Assembly: GCA_030847615.1 (NCBI GenBank)
Contig: JAUMIR010000003.1
Location: forward strand, 76,208,001 to 76,272,000
Source: Gambelia wislizenii
Taxonomy: Eukaryota; Chordata; Lepidosauria; Squamata; Crotaphytidae
Direction: 5' to 3'
Length of the DNA stretch: 64,000 bases
Positions 54,369-64,000 of the stretch are shown here, one piece after another. Under the pieces are notes generated by a model. That model was given only the letters and a program-made list of their open reading frames with translations, made no database searches and had not been told where the DNA came from. Made by a program: the position numbers and the translations under genes. Every line of letters begins with the position of its first letter. Within the stretch, counting starts at the first letter, position 1.

Positions 54369-54676
54369 TACAGCTCAGTCTCCCTTATCTGGAATTTGGG
54401 AATCTGAAATATTCCAAAATCCAAAATTGTCCACATGAGTGGTTGAGATAGTGATACCTTTGCTTTCTGATGGCTCAGTGTGCACAAATTTTGTTTCATG
54501 CACAAGATTATTAAAAATATTGTGTATAAAATTACCTTCAGGCTATGTGTATAAGGCATATATGACACATAAATGATCCCATCTTGGATTCCATCTCCAA
54601 GATATCTCATTATGTATATTCCAAAATCCAAAATACCTCTAGTCCCAAGCATTTTGGGTAAGGGAGACTCAACAAT
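54369..54676. mobile_element. MER2-like Tigger MITE
   Basis: TACAGCTCAGTCTCCCTTAT ... GTAAGGGAGACTCAACA are inverted ends. The interior blocks 'AATCCAAAATTGTCCACATG' and 'AAGATATCTCATTATGTAT' match 35160-36121. Confidence 0.82.
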
Positions 54677-55367
54677 GAGAACCAAGTTTTTTATTGGGCT
54701 TGTTTTTAATCACACTTGACCTCTGATTAATGTTGTTCCAACATTACTGTAAAAGTGATTCCGTGTTGATGGAATGTTACATATGTATCTGTTTTCTTTG
54801 GGAGACTTACTCAGCTTAGGGTCAGTCCTCTCCCAACACTTGAAGGTAAAACAGAGGAGATTCTATTGTACGTAACTGTAGTGACACTTGCTGTTCAGTT
54901 CTGTTTCAGAGAGCCTCTTTTGCAGATGATATAAAATGCAAAAAGGCAGCTCTGTGTTCTTTGAAACTGCTGTTAAAGAAACACTCATTTTCTCTGGAAA
55001 TGCTGATTTGAGTCTCTAAAATGCATGGGGGTATAGTCTGGGCTCCTTAGAGATGTAGCATTTCTGGAAATTTTGAAGCCATGATGGTCTTTTTCATGAC
55101 AGTCTTTTCCATGGTTTTTTGTTTGTTTGGAAAACATGGAATTTTTCAGAAAAACAAGGAGAAATGCAATATTAGCACCCTTGAGAGATGGTTTAGGAAC
55201 ATAAAAAGCATTAGGTATAACTTGGTTTGGCATAAAACTATCATGTTTGATATATTAAAAGTACAGCTTTCAGAAAGTAGTGTTTAAGTAGTATTTACCT
55301 TTTTTTGGTCTACATATGAAGCTACAGTGCTCTGAACTGTAGGGAACATGAGAACTATAAGTAACTA

Positions 55368-55369
55368 CT

Positions 55370-55405
<36 letters not shown>

Positions 55406-55406
55406 T
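55368..55406. repeat. (TTTC)n microsatellite
   Basis: About nine tetranucleotide units. Confidence 0.95.
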
Positions 55407-56649
55407 TTGCCACTTTGTGAGGAGCAGGTAAAAACAAAACCTAATAGAAACAAAAGAAATAATGAATATTAGTAAAAGAAAGAAAATTATGTTGTTTCCT
55501 CCCATCCTCTGTAGTACCAAGAAGACACAGAACACAGAAATGGGAAAAGGAAATCAAGACCAGGAATTGCCTCTCTCTCAGTGGCTTGAGATATAGTATA
55601 TAGTGTCGCATAAATGTTTATCTGCTACATAACTTGTAGAAATATTATGGAGGGAGTAAAAATATTGACACCCTGTAAATATTTTATTTATCATTCTGAA
55701 AGAAAGTACTGTATTCCATAATCCACCCACCCACCCCCATTTTCTCAGGAAAAAAGACTTGGGAAAAAAATGGGAAAAGCCCATCTCTTCCCACCACCAC
55801 CAATTTTTCTGTCCCCCCCCCCCCAGGCTTTCACATCTCTAGGGCTCCTTCGAACATGGGCTGTTATAATGAGGCCGCATCTATAGAAAGGATACGCTTA
55901 AATGCCCGAATGAATTTGGGTTTGTTTTTTGTTTTGTTTTTACTGTATTGCCCTTCTGCTTATGTTAGAAATTAAAGCCTGGTGAAAGTTTATTACTCAT
56001 TACAATAGCTACAAAGCTGAATTACCTGAGCTTGAATGGTATCTTGAAGAATTTCAAATAGTTTTGTACTCTGGCCCAGCTTTAGTTTGTGGGCTGCTAC
56101 AAGCCATAGTGGGAGACTGCAACAAGGCAGTTTATACTTTGGATATACTCATTTTTTGTTCTGAAAAGCTTCAAATTGTGAATTTGCCTGTGGCAGACTC
56201 GCTTTGAATTTGGACCAAAGCCTAACTTTACAGATTTTGTAGAACCTTTCATTAGGCTGATGATACAGTTAAAGCAGGTGATATGTTTGGCTTTTTAGGG
56301 TGAATGGTGTTGCCTCTTCTGTATTCTGGCTTTCAGTTCACACCAGTAGTTTGTATTAATGAGCATATGAGCTAAGTTTGTTGTCCTGAAACCTACTGAA
56401 CATCATTTGAGATTCCTTTTGAATCAGCAGACATAAAAATGGTCAGAGAGGCACAGTATTGAAACCACTAACCAGTGGGCACAACTTTTAAAAACTTACT
56501 TTTGGATTAGTTAGATGAATACTAAGGCATTTCGACCTGCTTGTTCAGAGCTCATCCCTTTGAGCTTTGGGAAGTATGCTCTGGATGTGGTGCTGTGACT
56601 AGGGGAGCTTTTGTATAGCACACTGTTTTGTCCTCCTAAGTGATGACCT

Positions 56650-57120
56650 GCAGGGCTGGCCTCTTGTCAGAACACTGACTTCTCTCCGTGGAGTGAACAC
56701 ACACTCTCTGTCACAATATTTACCTAGCGTCTTTTTGCCCCTACTGGGTGATAAATGGAAGCTTGTAGAGTGGCTTCTCCATCAGCAACCTCAGGTTTGG
56801 GTCACTCGCTGGTTTTATGATGCTGATCCCACTTGCATCTCTCTTTCTTCCCCAACCCCAAGTATTAGAGCCGATTAGCCACGTCATTAATTCTTCAATT
56901 TGACGGCTGATATAGCAAGGCCTGAAACAGGCTGCTGACCCTGTATAATAGAACCTTGCTCCTTAACATATTAATGTTGGGAGAAGTTAATTAAAATTCC
57001 ACAGAGAGAAGGTGTCAGCTAACCTATAAACCTGTCGCTTCCAAGAAAATGTCACTACCATCCTAGAAGAAACAGTTTGAGGGCAAGAGGGGGCATTACT
57101 AGTGCAGGGTGAGATTTTCC
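56650..57120. promoter_or_regulatory. candidate intronic regulatory block
   Basis: Unique, repeat-free DNA with dense homeodomain-type motifs: CATTAATTC at about 56883, ATATTAATG at about 56968, and TTAATTAA at 56987-56994. The position in an FBXW4 intron, where FGF8 enhancers reside in other vertebrates, makes regulation plausible. Conservation cannot be tested from this sequence alone. Confidence 0.25.
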
Positions 57121-60100
57121 ACCCACATCAAGTTAAATGGATTGTTTGGTCTCTGTACAGAGTTAGTTTCAAAGTGTCTCAATATCCTTAGTGCCTTAGT
57201 TGGTTTTAAGAGTTTTTGTTTCTCCTTTGCTCTGAGTACACACATTTAGGAGGCTGAATTATTGCCTATCTTAGGGAGCAGAGCACCACTATTAATTAAT
57301 AATTGTTAGCAAGTACTCAGAAATACACTGTATGTTTGGTGCACCTGGATTTTCTTTTATGATCTTCTAGACATTTAGTGGATTGGATTACAATATTTTA
57401 GTAATTTATCTCTGCTCAGGTGGGGAACCTATTACTAATGCACCGCTAGTATGAAAGCAGAAATATGTCCTTAAATCCTAAAGGTGGAAACATATCCTTA
57501 AGTCACAAGAACTTAGGAGTTCATGCCAGCTTTACTGGCACCAAGGTTGTCTCTTCACATCTGTACTGCAGATAGTTAAGAAATCAGTGCAGGCAAAGGT
57601 CCAGGTTTTAGTTATAGTTTATTGATTAGTCAGCTGACCATATCAAAATAATTAGTATCGAACAAAAGATCCATGTGTTGGATGTGCCCTTGACTTTCTG
57701 AGTCCCATGCCGGCTGATTTTTGCTTATCCCTCTGGTTTGCTCATGATAACCTATTATCTAATTGATGGCAGGATACATTCTTCAGATCTATGGGCTAAA
57801 CTGTTAAGGCTGTCTTACGTCATGGCAAGGTTGCTATATCTAGTGAATAGCAGTAGATGTTCTTCTAATCTCTTGTAGCCCTAAGATTCTATGGCATTGC
57901 TAGGTTCATAATGTCAGTATGGTGATAGGACTATTTCTACCTGCTTCTTTTGCCTCTCCAGTGCAGGAACTGAAGTGGTGTTTGTTATCTGAAGGGAGGT
58001 TTAACTTGTCACTGATGGTGGCAAATGTACTGTCAAGATCCTGGTTTGATTTACACGGCTTGGGTTTAGTTTGCAGTAGTAACTTCTCTTCACAATGGAC
58101 CTGTGGAATCTTGTAGACTTGTTCCCTGTACAACATTGCTTAGTTACTTTTCCTCTGAAACAGCAATGCAGGTTTTTCTCAGCTTGGTTTTCTTCCTCCC
58201 TCCCTCTCCCTCCATCTTTCTCCTTTGTAATAGGAGCCAGCTAGTTATGTATTTTTGCTTTGGCACTGTTCACTTATTAACTTGAAGCTTTATATTTTAA
58301 TTGGAATATTGTAGGCTATGAAATACTGTGATATTGATCCCATATTTTGCTTTTCGGGAGACCATACAAATATGTGCTGTCTGCTTATAGCAACAAATTC
58401 TGTGTAGTATTGAGATGTTAGAGCAAAAGATTTATTCTGCGGGCTGAGGTTGTAAGAAGGTCGTAAACAGGAGACCGCCCTTTGAGAGACTTCTCTACAT
58501 CAAGAAGTTAGCTGTGCTGGCAAATTTTCCTTTAATTCAGTTCTACAAATTTATTTTGGAGGGGAGGATTTTAATTGTTTCCAAGAGCAGAAGAGCTTCC
58601 CGAGAGGTGAGTTGAGAAACCTATCTTTCCTACCATTTTACACAGTGAAGGACAAAGGCCCTTGTCAGTGTCTCCTGTCACATTGATTGCAGTTCAGGGG
58701 TCTTGAAGTCATAGGACTGCAGGTTTCCATTTCCAGTCAGTGATCTTTCTCCTCCATTTTTCAAACTTCCAAGGGAAGGGATGGAGAAGGTAATTTTTCT
58801 GGGCCATGGCCATTGTTTATTTTTGCTTGGCTGTGCAGTGTGCCTTTGTTTTTCCACCTTTGATCAGTGTCCTGCCAGCAGATAATTTAGCAATTGCATC
58901 CTAGGGTGGAAGTGTGGAGTTAATGTTAAAATTAGTTTTTAAAAAAACAAAACTTCACTGGCTGATGAAGCAGGAACAGCAAGAGGGGAGGGGACAGAGG
59001 CCATAAATTCTAGGGCTGGTGTATCTCCTTTTTGCCAAAAATATAACCCTCTGATGTCTCCACAGCACTTTCATTAACATTTAAATTAAGGGTTTGTTTT
59101 CCAGTGCCAAGCCTTTCATAGCTTGACTCGTGCAAGACTGCCTTACTAGTAAACTACAATAGTAATCAGTAGTGTGGGGTTTTCCCCCCATCTTTTTTAT
59201 CTGAGGGCAACGACCTGACAAATGTTCAAAGAGACTCCACAACAGACCTGCACTGGTACACAACCTGTAGGATGCTAACTTCTTTCCTACAATTAGAGTG
59301 TTGCCCATGTTCCTTTAAAAAACACTTCTCAATTCTGCTCCTCTTCAAAGACTTGTTTGGGGCCCCTTTGTTATGTGATTGCCTCAGGTGTAACCAGCAC
59401 TGATCACCCCTCACTCTTTAAACAAGAGCTTTTAGGGATGAAGAGTGTGTATGAAAAGTGAGAAAACCATCTGTAAGACTGATCAACAACACTGTCTCTG
59501 TCCCACTTCTCTCTGCTGTCACACTCCAAATTTTGTGTTAAGATTGTGGTGTCAGTGAGCTTTTGTGTGGGGAATAATATATTGAAATGAGCTAAACAAA
59601 TGAATGAGGGTATTTATTTATTTATTTCATTTATATCTCACCCTTTGGCCAGTATGAGTACTGAAGTTTTATGTATATATGAAAACCAAAGGCTATTCAA
59701 AGGCTGTTTAATTTTTCCATGTCCTTTAGGCATCTAAAACCTGGTTCACATGTTATAATTGAAACAGTTGCATATTTAAAGGGTCAAAATACGGTATGTC
59801 TGAAATAACTACGTACCTTCCCCCACTGGTTATTTACAGCAAAAATACATTAGAAGTTTGCTGAAGCAGCCACGTACCAAAGTTTAAATTTATAGATGAG
59901 TTTAATGGAATGTATGAAGCCACTCTGAAAGATGTGCCATTTCAGTACAGTATAAAGCTCCTATGTGCTGTCCTTGTTTCCCTTGCAGGCTTTGTGTCCA
60001 TCTAATATGTGTTGCCCTCTAAAGCATCATCATTTAATGAGTAGTGTCATGTGGCCACATTGTTTTGGTAACCCATATGTTGTATCAGTTCCAGGAAACC

Positions 60101-62737
60101 TGATCAGAAGCACAGACACTTACAGTAACAAGGAGGTGAAAGCTGCCAGCCTGTGTCTCTGCAGGTGTTAGCTGGATTGAATTGCAGAGATGCCATTAAA
60201 ACTATCCTGGCTGGTGATTAATGGAGAAACATGGGGCACACACGTTCTTATTTTGGCATTATGAAAACTTTTCCTAGAAGTCAAATTGGTCTCTGAGTCT
60301 CAGCGTTTTCCTGCTCTTTTCATACTGTTAGCTACTTGTCTGTCTTGAGTCTTGCTGAAGATTATTTTGCTTGCTTTCGGCTTGTTGCAATTGTATAAAA
60401 TTTCTGTAGCACCTTCAGAAATGGTAAACTGGACTTAGGACATATAAAAGGCTTGTTGGTAGAAATTTTCCAAGGTGGCCGCTGTTCTTTCCAGGTAAAC
60501 CTACAGTCAAGAATGGCCCACTAACACCACAGGGGGCCAGTGAGGTGGGGCTTTGCTATGGGCTCCCTCCATTGTGTAGGTGGCCCTGCTTCTGAGAAAA
60601 GCAGTATTGCAGTAAGGCTATTCTGTTGTATCTGTGGCATGTTCCCACCTTCCCCAAATGTGTTATGAAGGTCCAATGAAACTTTGATTAGATGCGGATT
60701 AAAATTTTCTACATTGTGACCTTAATAAGTGGGGATGATTGGCAGGCAACCTTGGCAGAAGGGGCCGCCAGTCGCTTTCATCTCCTATAGTGTTGCTTAG
60801 GGACAATGGACTCAGCATATTTTCCTTGTTGTTCCTCCTTTGAAAACAGCCTGGTATCTCTACTAGGTACCTGTGACATGGGGGTCTTGATTGGGGTCTC
60901 ATAAAGCGCCTTGCCAGTGTGTCTAAAGGCCAAGAAGACAAAAGCGATCAGTGGGTGGGGGTCTCAGCTGACTGCCAAAGAAGGGAGGGGTGGGTCCAGG
61001 AGTCAGTGAAGGGAGAAGCAACCCCTGTTGGGAACTCTTCAAGAGGGGAGGGGGAGAGGAGTGGCCCATTTTTGTCCCAAACTCATCAAGCACATCTGCA
61101 GAATTGTCCCAGCTGCTGCCTCCCGGTTTCAAAAGAAAATGATCGTTTGATAAACCGGCCTGATTTACGCTTTCTCACAAGGGAGGGAGGCCCACCTTTG
61201 ACCTCTATGATTTCACATCAGACCCAGCTTTTCTTTTCCCTTCCAGTTCTTGGAGAAACTTTGAAATGCATCCCTTGCTTTCTCTGTGTGTCCCTTTACT
61301 CTTTTCTGCCCTCTTTTCCTCTTGCATTGTTTTTTTTTTTGGGGGGGGTGCAATGGAGGGGGAGGAGAACAGGCACACGGCTTTGGACTTTAGGCAAGTA
61401 ATTAGTAAAATCTTCCAACAACACAATAAACCACACAGCACCCATCCTGTATATTCCCACGATTTACTTGCTTGTGGGCATCTGAAAGAACAGGTGGCAT
61501 TATTACTGCTGCGTATCTTGGGCTGGCACCCGCCATGCCTCTGTGCCTGTTAACCATAGGAATGTACATGAATATATTAAAATGTTTTCACACAATGTAT
61601 GCATTTTCCAGTGGATGGATGAAAGGCGGTGGGCCCCACTGGAACGCTTGTTCCCACTCGGGTGCTTATTCACATGGACTAGATAGAAAAGTTTGTGTGT
61701 GTGCGCGCATGCTCTTTGTCTGAGAAGAGCAAACATTTGTGTTTTCCTACCCACTCACCATAATTTTGGGAGAGATATGTGTGTGGATTTGAGTAGTGGT
61801 TAATTTTTATTATTTTGATGGTTTTCCTTTTGAGGGCATAACCTCCATCCCGCCCCAAGCCCAAGATAGCTCTACTCTTCAGCAAATAATTGTTTGGTGG
61901 GTAGAATTGGCTGGTGCTGAGATACATAATTATATAATGGAGTGGGATTTTAAATGCTTGGTTACCATGTTAGATCAGTACACTTAATAGGAGAGGAAAT
62001 CTACTCAGAGGTTTCCATTCTCAGCATAAATGTGCACAGAGGAACTTGTAAATATGCATAGCAGATCCGTTAACATACAAAAATTGTGCAGATGAATTGG
62101 CTATTCTAACAATTAAAACACGTATGTTTCTAACTAGATTGAGCATTTGAGCTACTCAGGAGCAGAATCAAAAACTCAGAGTCTGCTTATAGTGCTCAAA
62201 CATGCTTTCCAATTGTACGAAGCAGTTATAAAATTAAGGATTTCTCTGATTTTCTTGATACATGTAAGGACATTGAGCAAGATCATGTCCTGTGACGCTT
62301 GGTCTAGGAACTTTCCAAGGGTTTTGTGTTGCTGGTCAGAACATCATTTCCACATTATATATAGGATAAATTTCTATGATGATTGATTGACAGAGCCCAC
62401 AGAATCTTTATTATTTTCACAATAATTCCTTTACTGGTTCATTGTATAATAGTTGACCTTTAAAAAAATCATATCCAGCCTTAATTATAATAAAACTTGC
62501 CTTTCTTTGTAACCTGATAGACTTTTTCAGATGTAATGCTTAACTATGGTTTGGCATTATGTGAATCAGCCTCAGGATTGCACCTGCTCCTTTCTCTTCT
62601 GTAATGTCTGCAAGGAGAGGGTTGTAAGCATCCAGTTCCACCTTTGAGTGAACCATGTTCACTGTTACTTTCAAGTTAGAGGTATAGTACTTCAGACAAG
62701 CCAGGATCAAAACAAGGTTTATGAATCCCATCTTATA
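57121..62737. other. repeat-poor intron 5 sequence
   Basis: About 5.6 kb in which I recognise no transposon, apart from a short (TTTA)n run at about 59611-59625, and no coding exon. Parts around 58400-58700 and 60700-61260 are less AT-biased than the surroundings. Confidence 0.4.
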
Positions 62738-62843
62738 GTTTATTTAGTTAGTTATTTATACCCCGCTCTTCAGCCACAAGGCTATCAGAGTGGCTTACAA
62801 ATTGTTTTAAGCAATAGCTATTTATTCAATAGCCAGAATTTAA
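62738..62843 (-). mobile_element. SINE 3' tail
   Basis: Antisense of the tail of the SINE at 15411-15672: TTATTTATACCCCGCTCTTC, then AGCCACAAGGCTATCAGAGT and AATTGTTTTAAGCAATAGCT. Confidence 0.8.
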
Positions 62844-62847
62844 AGTA

Positions 62848-63093
62848 CAGTAAGACCTTCGTATCCACTGATCCACTGATTCAATTATGCCTGGGACACA
62901 AAACAGCACACCTACCATAGAGTCTTCCTAGAAAATGTGTCCTCTCTAGCCATTTTCTACATCCTCCAAGGCCACTCTGTGGTGTTTTAAACCAGAAGTC
63001 CCATTATTTTCAATGGTGTTCACTATTATCCACAGTTTTCGGTATTCACGTTCCCCCCAGAACCAATCCCCAGTGGATACGGGGGTCCTACTG
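62848..63093. mobile_element. Tigger-type MITE, about 245 bp
   Basis: CAGTAAGACCTTCGTATCC ... GATACGGGGGTCCTACTG, with TA on both sides. Closely matches 28435-28672. Confidence 0.85.
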
Positions 63094-64000
63094 TAACTAC
63101 AATTTTCCTAATTAAGACTGTAACAGGACATTCTGGTTTGGTTAGTGGAAAAAGGTGCATCTGATCTCCCAACAGCCTCACAATCTATATACATAGAGAC
63201 TGTGTATAGGGCATGTTGAAAGTAATTTGTTAAATAAAATCAAATAATGTTGGAATGGAAATACTTGAAATTAGCTCTTGTAAATTCCTGAGTGAATAGA
63301 GTTGTTTGCTTTATCTGAATTAGGAGTTTCTCTAGAAAGGCTTCTCAGCTGACAAAGCAAGAATTTGAACGTAAGCCTTCCTTGCCTATTCCACTTTTAA
63401 AATCTCTTTTCCATGTTGAATTGCTCCCAAGCTTTTGCTTACTGGGGAGAAACAGTATGGAGCAAGAAAGTCCAATGGCACAGCACTATATTTCTCTTTC
63501 AATGGACTTTGAAGAGAAACACTTCTGCAGAAAGTAAAATAGAAACTTCTGAAGAACCATATGGATGTGGTTTCATTTTCACTAAATTTCTGTATTGGCT
63601 TTTGTTGCAGAGTCCTTATAGAATGGGTACGACAGTGGCATTTTCACCATAAATGATTACCTCAAATTGTATCCACTTCATATGTACATTTTTAAAACAA
63701 CAGCAGCAGCAACAAATAGGCAGAACAAAAAAAATCCCAGTGGATCTATTACTTTTTGCCAGTGGGATACTTTTTAAAAATCCCAGTCAGTGTAACATAG
63801 ATTGTGATAAAAAATACCCCATGCTGTTTTCAGCAGCTTGTGATGTAGAGATGCAGGACGGATATATTCTGGTTGTCAGTAGTTTGGCCTTGTTGACTGG
63901 ATAGCATTATAAACCTCATTGGAATCAGGAATCACAACAAATATCCACAAAACTCTGACCCTAACTACTCCCTAACTGCATTGGTTACCCTAATGTTAAA
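63094..64000. other. intron 5, unassigned
   Basis: No gene or repeat recognised. Confidence 0.4.

Larger units (their letters stand above)
53750..64000 (+). other. FBXW4 intron 5 (continues beyond window)
   Basis: More than 10.2 kb. Recognised repeats are few: a MER2-like piece (54369-54676), a TTTC microsatellite, a SINE tail (62738-62843) and a Tigger MITE (62848-63093). No further FBXW4 exon was seen; an AG-ending tract at about 59988 (TTCCCTTGCAGG) is not followed by FBXW4-like coding. Long unique stretches lie at about 56000-62700. Confidence 0.85.

Noticed and set aside
59976..60180. Possible FBXW4 exon 6 after TTCCCTTGCAGG
   Set aside because: The downstream translation does not resemble the WD40 region expected after exon 5, and no suitable in-frame donor with family likeness is seen.
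60919..61401. 160-codon open frame in intron 5
   Set aside because: Low-complexity, no domain or splice signals, and no FBXW4-like content.

Overview
This window is nuclear DNA from a vertebrate, most likely a squamate reptile and probably an iguanian lizard. The call rests on one spliced vertebrate gene set in a very mixed transposon landscape: CR1, L1, RTE/BovB, Penelope-like, DIRS, Tc1/mariner, Tigger, hAT and Harbinger-like relics, and several tRNA-derived SINEs. Such a mixture is typical of lizards and unlike birds or mammals. There is no bacterial-style gene content, and almost all open frames are chance or transposon remnants.

The only host gene I can support is FBXW4 (dactylin), an F-box/WD40 substrate receptor of SCF ubiquitin ligases, on the + strand. 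A CpG island at about 11340-11960 covers its 5' end. Five coding exons are visible: 11527-11750, 41724-41819, 44364-44549, 45794-45926 and 53655-53749. They encode about 244 residues: the F-box, a linker and the first WD40 repeats. The remaining exons lie beyond base 64000. Intron 2 appears to use a GC-AG splice pair, because only that donor keeps the frame.

Layout. Bases 1-11300 are upstream intergenic DNA made of transposon relics. They include a 5S-rRNA-derived segment, a Penelope-like GIY-YIG remnant and a LINE whose 5' half is inverted (twin priming). Intron 1 (about 30 kb) holds hAT elements, SINEs, CR1 and BovB fragments, a DIRS1-like tyrosine-recombinase retrotransposon split by a probable solo LTR, a Tigger element with a Harbinger-like MITE inside it, and a Tc1 element whose right terminal repeat is split by a CR1. 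Intron 2 has a LINE with a nested CR1. Intron 4 carries a 3.5-kb L1 with a probable target-site duplication. Intron 5 (from 53750 to the window end) is comparatively poor in repeats. In other vertebrates the FBXW4 introns carry FGF8 enhancers, so the unique stretches there are the best candidates for regulatory function.

I found no clearly undescribed biological system. The most notable items are nested or rearranged transposons that record insertion order and mechanism, the GC-AG intron, and the quiet intron 5.
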